Assembly: GCA_965223825.1 (NCBI GenBank)
Contig: OZ245018.1
Coordinates: forward strand, 1,550,001-1,614,000
Direction: 5' to 3'
Length of the DNA stretch: 64,000 bases
Origin: CAJXQU01 sp965223825
GTDB lineage: Bacteria > Pseudomonadota > Gammaproteobacteria > CAJXQU01
In this document: piece after piece, positions 49,651 to 58,949 of the stretch
How positions within the stretch are numbered: the first letter of the stretch is position 1
Layout: each line of letters begins with the position of its first letter
The notes under the pieces: generated by a model
Databases searched by the model: none
Told to the model about the DNA's origin: nothing
What the model saw: the letters and a program-made list of their open reading frames with translations, nothing else
Position numbers and translations under genes: made by a program

Positions 49651-50628
49651 CTAATCGAGTAGTTCAAAATAGATGAAAAATGTATTTTGAAAAATATTTT
49701 GATTGTCATCACTGATCATAAAAAAACGATTGTTTTTATGTAGTGTTAAGCCTTCGTAATTATCAATTCGCCAGCCTTTAGAAGAATCAAAAACAGCGAC
49801 CGTTTCAGTCGGGATTGTCGCCATGTTATCTAATGTGAGTTCCGCTTTGCGTATAAAAATTTGGATTGGTGACAAGATGCTTGAATAATTTCTTTCGAGT
49901 ATCAAAACCTGATCTTGTTCTGTTATAGCAAGATCGGTAATAGAGCTGTGACGCGGATTCATTGCTTCAAACTTCCAAACGTTCCCATTGAGATCATGAA
50001 TCGTACGCCATTTGTAGGGGGCGTTACTCAATGGCATTTGGGGGGCTGTAATGAATCCAAATTTTGGATGCCGTATGACGGATTCAAGTGCGGCATTTTT
50101 ATAGCTAAAGGCTTCAACATTATTTAGATTGTTGGGCAAGGGGATGGTATTCAGAAATACCCCTTTACGTGTAAAGCGCGTAATCCGTGGTTCAATCTCG
50201 AAACTGATTATAAGTTCTGCATCGTTAGCGAGACCATTACGACCATTCTCAATAGCCATACCTTCTGAATCAGCACGTCGTCCTTTTAACGCATTTCGTT
50301 GTTCGTCCTTTAAAACATAGCTATCGACTAACTCAATACCAATCAGGTTATCATTTTCAAATTGTGGTTTTAAATAAAGTAAATAACCTTTATCTGAAAG
50401 CGCGTAGAGGATCTGATCATCATCATCCCAAGCGAGTGCGGAGAGTTCGTGTGCTGCAAGCCCTTGTACTGGAGAACCGGATAATTCCAACATGCCCAGT
50501 AATTTGATTCCCATGAAATCGTCACCAACTTGATGTTGGCGAGAAAGGTTGGTGGCATGACCAATTTCTGTGGCTTGCATCACTGGGCTGAAAATGCAGA
50601 AAGTGATTATCAACAAAAGAAACTTCAT
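49651..50628 (-). CDS. Esterase-like activity of phytase-family exported protein
   Basis: A 325-aa protein with a signal peptide (MKFLLLIITFCIFSPVMQATE). The chain resembles the phytase-like domain of PF13449 type: ELSALAWDDDDQILYALSDKGYLLYL, a DSEGMAIENGRNGLANDAELIISFE block, NNLNNVEAFSYK, and C-terminal WRIDNYEGLTLHKNNRFFMISDDNQN, the repeated NYEG and SDDN motifs of a six-bladed propeller. The real substrate is unknown; the family name is from homology only. It overlaps the end of dusA by four bases (ATGA), so it is in the mutH-dusA transcript. Confidence 0.85.
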   Translation of the reverse strand: MKFLLLIITFCIFSPVMQATEIGHATNLSRQHQVGDDFMGIKLLGMLELSGSPVQGLAAHELSALAWDDDDQILYALSDKGYLLYLKPQFENDNLIGIELVDSYVLKDEQRNALKGRRADSEGMAIENGRNGLANDAELIISFEIEPRITRFTRKGVFLNTIPLPNNLNNVEAFSYKNAALESVIRHPKFGFITAPQMPLSNAPYKWRTIHDLNGNVWKFEAMNPRHSSITDLAITEQDQVLILERNYSSILSPIQIFIRKAELTLDNMATIPTETVAVFDSSKGWRIDNYEGLTLHKNNRFFMISDDNQNIFQNTFFIYFELLD

Positions 50629-51599
50629 AGGGATAAATCCATGCTATTTAGCGCATCTTTAATAACTTGGGTATTTGCATCTGGTAAATGAGCATTTTCG
50701 CTAAGATGACGACGCCATTTTTTCGCACCAGGTTGCCCTTGAAATAAACCCAGTATATGTCGAGTAAAATTTTTCACGTGCTTTCCTTCCGCAATTTTAC
50801 GATCAGCATACTCAATAAATGAGCGAATAATATCGAGGCGATCAGGAATGGATTCGGTTGAGGAATAAAAACGTTGATCAACTTCGGCAAGTAAATAGGG
50901 ATTTTGATACGCTTCGCGTCCGATCATGACGCCGTCAGTTTTAGTTATATGTGTAGCAACTTCATCAAGTGTTGTAATGCCACCATTAATCAGGATTTCA
51001 AGTTGAGGATAATCTTGTTTAATTTGATAAACGCGATCATATTGTAATGGTGGTATATCCCGGTTTTGTTTTGGACTAAGGCCTTTTAACCAAGCTTTTC
51101 TAGCATGTAAAATGAACGTATGGCATCCAGTTTTTTTGACTGTTTCAATAAACTGGCAGAGCTCTTCATAGGAATCCATGTCATCAATACCGAGGCGTGT
51201 TTTAACCGTGACAGGTATTGGGGTCGCGTCTTGCATAGCAGCAACGCAGTTCGCGACGAGTTCTGGTTCTGCCATGAGGCAAGCTCCAAACCGACCAGAT
51301 TGAACACGATCACTTGGGCAACCAACGTTTAAATTTATTTCGTCGTAAGCATAATCGGTTGCAATTTTTGCGCATTCTGCCAGTGCGATAGGATCACTGC
51401 CGCCGAGCTGTAAAGCGATAGGATGTTCAGCAGAGTCGAACCGTAAAAAACGATCACGATCACCATGAATAATCGCGCCGGTTGTGACCATTTCTGTGTA
51501 CATTAAAGTATGCCGACTGATCAAACGCAGAAAATTTCGGCAGTATGAATTGGTGAGATCCATCATTGGAGCGACAGAAACGGTTCTTTTCATGATCAT
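50625..51599 (-). CDS. dusA: tRNA-dihydrouridine(20/20a) synthase DusA
   Basis: DusA is an FMN enzyme that reduces U20/U20a in the D-loop of tRNA. The 324-aa protein overlaps the mutH stop as ATGA (start at 51599; Met3 is an alternative). Motifs: APMMDLTNSYCRNFLRLI at the N-terminus, QLGGSDP, NLNVGCPSDRVQSGRFGACLM with the catalytic Cys in GACLM, and ILINGGITT and DGVMIGREAYQNP in the barrel. The NLNVGCPS-x3-VQSGRFGACLM form and the C-terminal helical domain with FTRHILGLFQGQPGAKKWRRHLSE are DusA-like rather than DusB/C. Confidence 0.93.
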   Translation of the reverse strand: MIMKRTVSVAPMMDLTNSYCRNFLRLISRHTLMYTEMVTTGAIIHGDRDRFLRFDSAEHPIALQLGGSDPIALAECAKIATDYAYDEINLNVGCPSDRVQSGRFGACLMAEPELVANCVAAMQDATPIPVTVKTRLGIDDMDSYEELCQFIETVKKTGCHTFILHARKAWLKGLSPKQNRDIPPLQYDRVYQIKQDYPQLEILINGGITTLDEVATHITKTDGVMIGREAYQNPYLLAEVDQRFYSSTESIPDRLDIIRSFIEYADRKIAEGKHVKNFTRHILGLFQGQPGAKKWRRHLSENAHLPDANTQVIKDALNSMDLSL

Positions 51600-52267
51600 G
51601 TGTGATAATTATTTCGAAGAATGCTCGCGGTAAATTCTGCGCGCAAGTAAAACCCCCGTGGTAGGCTTTGAACGGTTTCTCCTGTTTTCCCAACAGCGTT
51701 TGTTAATGCATGACTGTTTGCTGCTTTAGGTCGAACTTGTAAAACCTGCCCCATGTGTGCGCTGACGCGTTCCTGATCACCGGTTGTTAGCATTTCCATT
51801 AGCTCTTCCCAGTCAGTGCGAAGAATATTAGTTTGGGTTTCTGTAGGTTTCCATAAAAGAGGGGAGCCTATTAGGCGGCTCTGTAGCGGAAGGTTTTTTT
51901 CATATTGGATAGGCATCCAGAGTACATGAGAAAGTTTCTTTTGCACGAGTGAAGTAGACCAAGCACTGACATTCTCGTCCATCAAATTTACGCTGCAAAC
52001 ATGGGTTGATTCGACTGGTTTTCCCTGCGCATTGATCGGAATGGTTTTTAATTCGATCTGCAGTGTTTGGAAGTCCGGTTCTGGCAGTGAGCCTGCGGTT
52101 GCCCCAAGTGCGGTTTCAAGAAGTTCACCGATCCAACCTTTGTGGCCATTCAGATTATGCGGTACTTTTAGATTTAATTTTTCAGCTAATTCACCCAGAG
52201 TAAGTCCTGATACAGACCAGGCTTGTTGCAGAAGAATCGCTTCTGTTTGTGGTATTACGACCTGCAT
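51596..52267 (-). CDS. mutH: DNA mismatch repair endonuclease MutH
   Basis: MutH nicks the unmethylated strand at hemimethylated GATC during mismatch repair. The 223-aa protein shows the family HKGWIGELLETALGATAGSLPEPDF, the catalytic D-x(n)-E-x-K residues in PDFQTLQIELKTIP, and the C-terminal LPRGFYLRAEFTASIL. Its presence implies Dam methylation in the host; GATC is unusually frequent in this window. It shares one base with the glnD stop (TAATG) and overlaps dusA (ATGA). The gene group glnD-mutH-dusA is transcribed together. Confidence 0.96.
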   Translation of the reverse strand: MQVVIPQTEAILLQQAWSVSGLTLGELAEKLNLKVPHNLNGHKGWIGELLETALGATAGSLPEPDFQTLQIELKTIPINAQGKPVESTHVCSVNLMDENVSAWSTSLVQKKLSHVLWMPIQYEKNLPLQSRLIGSPLLWKPTETQTNILRTDWEELMEMLTTGDQERVSAHMGQVLQVRPKAANSHALTNAVGKTGETVQSLPRGFYLRAEFTASILRNNYHT

Positions 52268-54912
52268 TAGCTCAGAGTGATCGCATCCAGAATAGTGTGT
52301 TCAAGACATTCAATTTTAACCGGATCACGAACAGGTTTATTTTCTAAGTCGGTTAAGTAAAAAATATCTTCTACACGTTCACCGAATGTTGCAACGCGTG
52401 CGTTATGCAATCGAATGCCACAAAATGCCATGCCCATACCGATAACGGCCAGTAGGCCGGGTTGGTCAGTCGCAGTGACTTCCATAATAGTTCGTTCATT
52501 TGCTTCATCAATACTAAACGTTAGACTTGGTTTTTGATTGAAGCTGCGTAATTTTCTTGGTTGCATGCGATTGATCTGACTCAACATGGGTTGTGGTGCT
52601 GTCAAATAATGCATCAGTGTATTGGTGATATTCTTCATCCGTTCAGGATCAGAGACTGGTTCATTACTGTACGCTTCATGCACGATATACGTATCAAGAT
52701 TGTAGCCATGCTGTGTCGTAATAATGCGCGCGTCTAATACGCTTAGCCCCATTTCATCCATTGCGTATGACATCGCCGCAAAGAGGCTGTCTTTATCCTG
52801 ACAATAAATAAATATTTCCGTGCCGCCGCGTTTCGTTTCAGGCCTAATCTTGATTAAAGGAAGGTCGTTTCCACGCTCAATTAAACATTGTGTTTGCCAG
52901 ACAATTTCATCTGTGGAGTGTCGTAGAAAATAATCGTTACCGAGGTCATCCCAGATTTCATTGGCGTGATCAACATCAATTTTATTTAGCATTAATGCAT
53001 TGAGAACTTGATCTTTTGCTTCTTTAATTCGTTCATCATAAAGCAGAGGGTTTTCAATACCGCGACGAATGGCTTTTAATGTTTTTTTGTAAAGATCAAT
53101 CAGCAACGAATCTTTCCAACTATTCCACATGGCGGGGTTTGTGCCACGCATGTCTGCAACGGTAAGCAAATACAGATAATCTAGGTGGACTTTATCTCCC
53201 ATAAGCTGAGCAAATTGGTTGATGACTTCCTGATCAGACAGATCCATTCGTTGCGCTGTGTGAGACATGATCAAGTGATTTGATACTAACCATGCAACGA
53301 GGTTTGTATCGTATTTTCCAAGCCCATGATTGATACAAAATTCCTGAGCGTCTACTTCACCAATTTTTGAATGATCACCACCACGACCTTTACCAATGTC
53401 GTGAAAAAGGCCAGCTAAATACAGCAGTTCTGGTTTGGGAATACTAGCTGCAACGTCAGCGCACAAAGGTAGTTCATCACGCATTTCGGGTAGATCAAAG
53501 CGGCGCAAATTTCGTACGACCGTCAAGGTGTGTTCATCGACCGTGTAGACATGAAATAAATCAAATTGCATCAAGCCTGAGATCGCTTTGAATTCAGGTA
53601 GATAAGCAGCGAGTACACCATAACGATGCATACGCTGTAATTCATGACCTAGCTGTGGTTGACGAATAATTTCCATGAATAAACTACGGTTGCCAAGGTC
53701 ATCACGAAATTCATCATCGATTAGATGCAAGTTATCTCTAATCGCTCTCAAAGTTTGCGCACGAACACCTTTTATTTCTGGGTTCTGTTGGATCAGCAAA
53801 AACAGTTCTAATAGTGCAAAAGGATAACGCTGGAAAATCTTCGAGTTCGTTACTCGGATCGCATTATTGGTGATCTTGAAACGTTTATTTAAAGGTCGCT
53901 CTTCAGTGTCCTCACTGTGCTCTAAGATAACTTCGCTAAAGGACGCAAGCAGGATTTCATTTAGGCGGTTGAGCTCTGTAATCGTACGATAATAGAGCTT
54001 CATAAAGTGTTCTACAGCAAGGTTTCTTTCATCATCATTGAAGCCAAATTCTGCCGCGACGACTTGTTGATATTCAAATAACAAGCGATCTTCACGACGC
54101 CCGGTGGTTAAATGCAGAACTTGGCGAACGCGCCATAGAAAGTTTTGCCCGGAGTCGAGGGTTTGGTATTCTTCGCGCGTAAGGAAGCCATGAAAAACCA
54201 GTTCCTCAAGGTGTTTTGCGCCAAAATACCGTTTAACAACCCAACCGATCATCTGAATATCACGCAAACCGCCGGGGCTTTCTTTAATATTCGGTTCTAG
54301 GTTGTGAGCCGTGTCTGCAAAACGTTTATGTCGTGCGATCTGCTCGTCGAGTTTTGCGCTATAAAAGTCGCCATTTGACCAAACGTGTTCAGGTGAAATT
54401 CTTTCTCGCATCGCTTCATAGAGTGATTCGCTACCTATTAGCAGACGCGACTCCATTAGGTTCGTCACAACGGTGATGTCTTTTGCAGATTCTTCTAGAC
54501 ACTGCGCAATGGTTCTAACGGTGATACCGACCTCCAAGCCAATATCCCAGAGAAAAGTGATGAAAGCAGAAAGGCTTTCATCTGTTTTGCTGTCCGGTGT
54601 TTTCCCGGTGAGAATCGTTAGATCTACATCTGATCCCGGATGCAATTCACCCCGACCGTAACCACCGACAGCTGCGAGGCAAAAATCCTCCTCGCTGAGT
54701 TTGAACTGGTACCAAGCCTGACGAAGAATTGAATCTATCAGATCGGAACGTTCGGAGACGAGCTGTTCAACAGGAATGCCCATTTCAAAACGTTGTTTAA
54801 GAATCGAAGTGCCTTCTTTCAACCGCGCTTTGAACGGTATGATCGGCGACGACGCGTTATTTAGCTCATCCAAAAAGTCAGCTTCGGATGTAAGCACGTG
54901 TTCGATATTCAA
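52267..54912 (-). CDS. glnD: Bifunctional uridylyltransferase/uridylyl-removing enzyme GlnD
   Basis: GlnD senses glutamine and adds or removes UMP on PII proteins to set nitrogen assimilation. The 881-aa protein has the nucleotidyltransferase domain (GGYGRGELHPGSDVDLTILTG, about 83-103), the helical linker, an HD domain (LAGLFHDIGKGRGGDHSKIG, with the catalytic HD), and two C-terminal ACT domains (KDSLFAAMSYAMDEMGLSVLDARI; ATDQPGLLAVIGMGMAFCGIRLHNARVATFGERVEDIFYLTD). It starts at a TTG overlapping the map stop, and its length matches the family. Confidence 0.96.
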   Translation of the reverse strand: MNIEHVLTSEADFLDELNNASSPIIPFKARLKEGTSILKQRFEMGIPVEQLVSERSDLIDSILRQAWYQFKLSEEDFCLAAVGGYGRGELHPGSDVDLTILTGKTPDSKTDESLSAFITFLWDIGLEVGITVRTIAQCLEESAKDITVVTNLMESRLLIGSESLYEAMRERISPEHVWSNGDFYSAKLDEQIARHKRFADTAHNLEPNIKESPGGLRDIQMIGWVVKRYFGAKHLEELVFHGFLTREEYQTLDSGQNFLWRVRQVLHLTTGRREDRLLFEYQQVVAAEFGFNDDERNLAVEHFMKLYYRTITELNRLNEILLASFSEVILEHSEDTEERPLNKRFKITNNAIRVTNSKIFQRYPFALLELFLLIQQNPEIKGVRAQTLRAIRDNLHLIDDEFRDDLGNRSLFMEIIRQPQLGHELQRMHRYGVLAAYLPEFKAISGLMQFDLFHVYTVDEHTLTVVRNLRRFDLPEMRDELPLCADVAASIPKPELLYLAGLFHDIGKGRGGDHSKIGEVDAQEFCINHGLGKYDTNLVAWLVSNHLIMSHTAQRMDLSDQEVINQFAQLMGDKVHLDYLYLLTVADMRGTNPAMWNSWKDSLLIDLYKKTLKAIRRGIENPLLYDERIKEAKDQVLNALMLNKIDVDHANEIWDDLGNDYFLRHSTDEIVWQTQCLIERGNDLPLIKIRPETKRGGTEIFIYCQDKDSLFAAMSYAMDEMGLSVLDARIITTQHGYNLDTYIVHEAYSNEPVSDPERMKNITNTLMHYLTAPQPMLSQINRMQPRKLRSFNQKPSLTFSIDEANERTIMEVTATDQPGLLAVIGMGMAFCGIRLHNARVATFGERVEDIFYLTDLENKPVRDPVKIECLEHTILDAITLS

Positions 54913-55676
54913 ATGTGTTCATCTGATCGTAGAGTTAACACTTCATAACCCGTATCAGTGACCAATATTGTGTGTTCCCATTGTGCGGACATTTTGCGAT
55001 CTTTCGTCACCACGGTCCAACCATCCGGTAAAGTTGAAACATGCCGTTTCCCAAGGTTAACCATTGGTTCGATCGTAAACGTCATGCCTTTTTCCAGCGT
55101 CATACCTGTTCCTGGCTTTCCGTAGTGAAGGACTTGTGGATCTTCATGAAAGTTTCGACCAATACCGTGCCCACAGTATTCGCGAACAACGGAGCAATTG
55201 TGACCTTCCGCATACGTCTGAATAGCATGACCAATGTCACCGAGTGTGACGCCAGGTTGGACCATTCTAATGCCGAGCAAAAGTGCATCGTGACTAATCT
55301 CACAAACCCGTTTGCGTTGAATCGATGGATTGCCAACGTAAAACATTTTACTTGTATCCCCATGATATCCTTCATAAATGACGGTGATATCAAGGTTAAC
55401 AATGTCGCCATCTTTTAATTTGCGATCATTTGGAATGCCATGACAAACAACGTGGTTCACCGAGCTGCAGATTGATTTAGGAAAACCACGATAATTAAGT
55501 GGGGCTGGGATGACTTTTAGATCATCCACCATATAATCATGGCAGATCTGGTTAAGCTCTTCGGTGGTGATATTCGGTTTCACATATGGTGCGATCATAT
55601 CCAGCACACTCGCAGCTAATTTACCTGCGGTACGCATCTTTTCAACTTCATCCGGCGTTTTAATCGTGACTGCCAT
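54909..55676 (-). CDS. map: Methionine aminopeptidase, type I
   Basis: Map removes the initiator methionine from new proteins. The 255-aa protein has the metal-binding residues in the family blocks: CHGIPNDRKLKDGDIVNLDITVIYEGYHGDTSKMF (His, two Asp), GHGIGRNFHEDPQVLHYG (His), FTIEPMVNLGK (Glu) and SAQWEHTILVTDTGYEVLT (Glu). No zinc-finger extension precedes the core. It lies divergently to rpsB, the standard gammaproteobacterial order, and overlaps glnD by four bases. Confidence 0.97.
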   Translation of the reverse strand: MAVTIKTPDEVEKMRTAGKLAASVLDMIAPYVKPNITTEELNQICHDYMVDDLKVIPAPLNYRGFPKSICSSVNHVVCHGIPNDRKLKDGDIVNLDITVIYEGYHGDTSKMFYVGNPSIQRKRVCEISHDALLLGIRMVQPGVTLGDIGHAIQTYAEGHNCSVVREYCGHGIGRNFHEDPQVLHYGKPGTGMTLEKGMTFTIEPMVNLGKRHVSTLPDGWTVVTKDRKMSAQWEHTILVTDTGYEVLTLRSDEHI

Positions 55677-55693
55677 AGCTCTCGTGGTTTTCG

Positions 55694-55722
55694 TTGTTGT
55701 GTAGGGGCATATATGGTATAAA
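55694..55722 (+). promoter_or_regulatory. rpsB promoter
   Basis: A -35 TTGTTG (55694-55699) and -10 TATAAA (55717-55722) are separated by exactly 17 bases. The bases after the -10 (TGCGCGGCCCGA) are GC-rich, the discriminator pattern of ribosomal-protein promoters under stringent control. The rpsB start is 157 bases further, behind a structured leader. Confidence 0.7.
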
Positions 55723-55785
55723 TGCGCGGCCCGATTAGCAAACGATCTTTTAGTTCAGTTGATCGGGTATTCAAATTAACTTCGA

Positions 55786-55849
55786 ACATACATCTAACCG
55801 CTTACTTGGGTGCCTGATCTCGATATCAGGTTGGTAACGGGATGTATGT
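55786..55849 (+). ncRNA. Candidate S2-binding leader of rpsB
   Basis: The mRNA leader folds into an outer stem ACATACATC (55786-55794) / GATGTATGT (55841-55849) with an inner hairpin CCTGAT-CTCGAT-ATCAGG (55813-55830). Ribosomal protein S2 represses its own operon through such a leader in Gammaproteobacteria. The ACTTGGGTGCC and GGTTGGTAAC segments would be the conserved binding parts; equivalence to the known motif is inferred. Confidence 0.6.
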
Positions 55850-55879
55850 GAGTCCAACCCTGACAAAGGAGAATTTAAA

Positions 55880-56653
55880 ATGGCTGACGTAAGTATGCGC
55901 CAAATGCTAGAAGCCGGTGTGCATTTTGGACACCAAACCCGCTACTGGCACCCGAAAATGGGCCCCTACATCTTTGGGGAACGAAACAAAATCCACATCA
56001 TCAATCTTGAAGAATCGTTACCGATGTTCAACGATGCGATGAATTTCCTCGGCAAAATGGCAGCGAAAAAAGCCAGTATTTTGTTTGTAGGAACGAAACG
56101 TTCTGCACAGGAATCAGTTAAAAAAGAAGCTTTACGCTGTGAGATGCCTTACGTCAATCGACGTTGGTTGGGCGGTATGCTGACTAACTATAAAACGGTA
56201 AAGCAATCAATCAATCGTCTTAAAGCGATCGAAGAAATGCAAGCAAACGGTTCGCTTGATCGTCGTTCCAAGAAAGAAAAACTCATGATTACGCGTGAGT
56301 TGGAAAAATTGGAAAATAACATCGGTGGTATTAAAGATATGCGTGGCTTGCCAGATGTAATGTTCGTCATTGACGTAGGCCATGAGAAGATCGCTATTGC
56401 TGAAGCAAACAAATTAGGAATCCCTGTTGTTGCTGTTGTTGATACCAATAATTCACCTGAAGGCGTTGATTATGTCATTCCTGGTAATGATGATGCGATA
56501 CGCTCAATCCAACTCTACTTAGAAGCCGCAGCAGATGCGATTGCAGAAGGTCGTTCTGTGACTGCAGCACCTGTTGATAAAGGTGAGGGTGAGTATGTTG
56601 AAGTTGTTGAAGCTGATGCAGCGGCTGACGAACAACAAGAAAGTAATCCATAA
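55880..56653 (+). CDS. rpsB: 30S ribosomal protein S2
   Basis: A 257-aa S2 protein of the small subunit, which binds near S1. MADVSMRQMLEAGVHFGHQTRYWHPKMGPYIFG, RRWLGGMLTNYKTVKQSI and GIPVVAVVDTNNSPEGVDYVIPGNDDAIRSIQLY are standard. The C-terminal tail is acidic with EYVEVVEADAAADEQQESNP. It heads the translation/lipid-precursor cluster, with tsf 21 bases after it. Confidence 0.98.
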   Translation: MADVSMRQMLEAGVHFGHQTRYWHPKMGPYIFGERNKIHIINLEESLPMFNDAMNFLGKMAAKKASILFVGTKRSAQESVKKEALRCEMPYVNRRWLGGMLTNYKTVKQSINRLKAIEEMQANGSLDRRSKKEKLMITRELEKLENNIGGIKDMRGLPDVMFVIDVGHEKIAIAEANKLGIPVVAVVDTNNSPEGVDYVIPGNDDAIRSIQLYLEAAADAIAEGRSVTAAPVDKGEGEYVEVVEADAAADEQQESNP

Positions 56654-56674
56654 AGAATCTCGAGGTACGTAAAC

Positions 56675-57565
56675 ATGCAGATTACTGCAGCAATGGTAAA
56701 AGAACTGCGCGAGCGAACAGGCGCAGGCATGATGGAATGCAAAAAAGCATTGACAGAAAGTGATGGCGATATCGACGTTGCGATCGAAAATATGCGCAAA
56801 GCAGGAACAGCAAAAGCAGCTAAAAAAGCGGGGCGTATCGCTGCTGAAGGCGCGGTATTAACAGCAACATCTGACAACGATGAATTCGCCGCAATGGTCG
56901 AAATCAACTGCGAAACAGACTTTGTTACTAAATCAGAAGACTTCACTGCATTTGCTGACGCAGTAGTACAGTGTGTGCTCGAAGAAAAGCCAGCTGATCT
57001 GGACGCATTAAACGCACTGACTCTCGGAGACAGTGGTGACACTGTTCAAGTTACGCGTGATAATTTAGTGGCGAAAATTGGTGAGAACATCAATATACGT
57101 CGTTTTGAAATCACGGAAACGGAAGGTAGTATCGGCGCATATTTACACGGAACGCGTATTGGTGTTCTAGTCAACCTGAAAGGTGGTGATGCAACTCTGG
57201 CACGTGATATTGCTATGCACATTGCAGCGAGTCGTCCAGTTTGTGTGAGTGAAGACGAAGTTTCAGCTGATATTTTGGATAAAGAGAAAGAAATTTTCTC
57301 TGCCCAAGCCGCTGAAAGTGGTAAACCAGCTGAGATTATCGAAAAAATGGTATCTGGTCGAATCAAGAAATTCATTGGTGAGATCACATTAAACGGTCAA
57401 CCTTTCATCAAAAATCCTGATCAAACGGTCGGACAATTATTGTCTGATGCAGGTGCGAGTGTAACGTCGTTTACTCGATTTGAAGTTGGTGAAGGGATTG
57501 AGAAAAAACAGGAAGATTTTGCTGCCGAAGTTGAGGCGCAAGCTGCAATGGCACGAAAATCCTGA
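56675..57565 (+). CDS. tsf: Elongation factor Ts
   Basis: EF-Ts recycles EF-Tu by nucleotide exchange. The 296-aa protein has the N-terminal UBA-like VKELRERTGAGMMECKKALTES, the TDFV motif in NCETDFVTKSEDF that contacts EF-Tu, and IAMHIAASRPVCVSEDEV. It follows rpsB, as in nearly all bacteria. Confidence 0.98.
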   Translation: MQITAAMVKELRERTGAGMMECKKALTESDGDIDVAIENMRKAGTAKAAKKAGRIAAEGAVLTATSDNDEFAAMVEINCETDFVTKSEDFTAFADAVVQCVLEEKPADLDALNALTLGDSGDTVQVTRDNLVAKIGENINIRRFEITETEGSIGAYLHGTRIGVLVNLKGGDATLARDIAMHIAASRPVCVSEDEVSADILDKEKEIFSAQAAESGKPAEIIEKMVSGRIKKFIGEITLNGQPFIKNPDQTVGQLLSDAGASVTSFTRFEVGEGIEKKQEDFAAEVEAQAAMARKS

Positions 57566-57596
57566 ACGATACATTTAATAAATAGAGGTACACGCA

Positions 57597-58325
57597 TTGA
57601 GCCAGTCTTCGGCAGATCAACCGAACAAACGTATATTGGTTAAGTTAAGTGGTGAAGCACTGATGGGGGATGATCACTATGGGATTAACCCTGACGTAAT
57701 TCAGTATGTTGCAGAAGAAATTAGATCGCTCATTGATGAAGGTATCCAGGTCGCCATCGTAGTTGGTGGCGGTAACATCTTCCGTGGTGCGGGCCTTGCC
57801 GATAAGGGCATGGACCGTATTACGGGTGATCACATGGGCATGTTAGCGACAGTTATTAACGCTTTAGCATTGCAAGATAAGCTCGAGCAAAATCAGCTTT
57901 ACGCACGTGTAATGTCTGCCATACGAATTAATGAAATTTGTGAGGATTTCATTCGCCGACGTGCGATTAGACATCTGGAAAAGGGGCGAGTGGTGATTTT
58001 TGCTGCAGGCACAGGTAATCCTTTCTTTACAACAGATTCTGCTGCAAGTCTTCGTGCGATTGAGATCAGTGCGGATCTTATGATTAAGGCGACAAAAGTT
58101 GATGGTGTCTATTCATCTGATCCTGCGAAAGATGCAGATGCCACTCGTTATAATCAACTCAGCTATGATGCGGTTATCGAAGGTAAGCTCAACGTGATGG
58201 ATGCAACGGCCGTTGTCTTATGTCGTGATAATAAAATGCCGTTGAGAGTATTAGATATGAATAGTAAAGGTGCGATGCTACGCGCTGCACAAGGGAAAAA
58301 CGAGGGTACACTTATCTCATCCTGA
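57597..58325 (+). CDS. pyrH: UMP kinase
   Basis: PyrH phosphorylates UMP to UDP and belongs to the amino-acid-kinase fold. The 242-aa product starts at a TTG behind AGAGGT. Motifs: RILVKLSGEALMGDDHYGINP, VAIVVGGGNIFRGAGLADKGMDRITGDHMGMLATVINALAL and IFAAGTGNPFFTTDSAASLRA. It lies in the usual tsf-pyrH-frr order. Confidence 0.97.
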   Translation: MSQSSADQPNKRILVKLSGEALMGDDHYGINPDVIQYVAEEIRSLIDEGIQVAIVVGGGNIFRGAGLADKGMDRITGDHMGMLATVINALALQDKLEQNQLYARVMSAIRINEICEDFIRRRAIRHLEKGRVVIFAAGTGNPFFTTDSAASLRAIEISADLMIKATKVDGVYSSDPAKDADATRYNQLSYDAVIEGKLNVMDATAVVLCRDNKMPLRVLDMNSKGAMLRAAQGKNEGTLISS

Positions 58326-58357
58326 TCACAGGAGGCTAGGTAATAGAGGGAGTATTT

Positions 58358-58915
58358 ATGATTGACGATATCATTAAAGATGCGGACTCACGCATGAGTA
58401 AAAGTACGGATGCCTTAAAACAGGCGTTAATAAAAATTCGCACTGGTCGTGCACACCCGTCCTTACTCGATCATATTACTGTGGAATATTACGGTTCAGA
58501 AGTACCTTTGAGCCAAGTCTCGAATATTAATATCACGGATTCTCGCACGCTAAGTTTGACACCGTGGGAAAAGAACATGGTTCAACCGATCGAGAAAGCG
58601 ATTATGGCTTCTGATTTGGGCTTAAACCCTGCAACAACTGGTGATTTGATTCGCATTCCTTTACCACCTTTAACCGAGGAAAGACGACGTGATCTTATCA
58701 AAGTCGTCAAGAATGAAGGTGAGCAAGCTAAAATCGCATTACGAAATATTCGTCGTGACGCGATCTCAACATTTAAAGAACTCCTGAAAGAAAAAGAAAT
58801 CACTGAAGATGACGAGCATAAAGCAGAAGATGATATTCAAAAAGTCATTGACGCTCATGTTAAGCAAATTGATGACGTGCTTGCTGGCAAAGAAAAAGAG
58901 CTTTTAGAGATTTAA
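58358..58915 (+). CDS. frr: Ribosome recycling factor
   Basis: RRF splits post-termination ribosomes with EF-G. The 185-aa protein shows LIKIRTGRAHPSLLDHITVEYYGSEVPLSQVSNI, RIPLPPLTEERRRDLIKVVKNEGEQAKIALRNIRRDA, and a normal length. It follows pyrH by 32 bases. Confidence 0.98.
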   Translation: MIDDIIKDADSRMSKSTDALKQALIKIRTGRAHPSLLDHITVEYYGSEVPLSQVSNINITDSRTLSLTPWEKNMVQPIEKAIMASDLGLNPATTGDLIRIPLPPLTEERRRDLIKVVKNEGEQAKIALRNIRRDAISTFKELLKEKEITEDDEHKAEDDIQKVIDAHVKQIDDVLAGKEKELLEI

Positions 58916-58949
58916 AGCTCCTATATTTGGCTGACATTATTCTTTCCTT

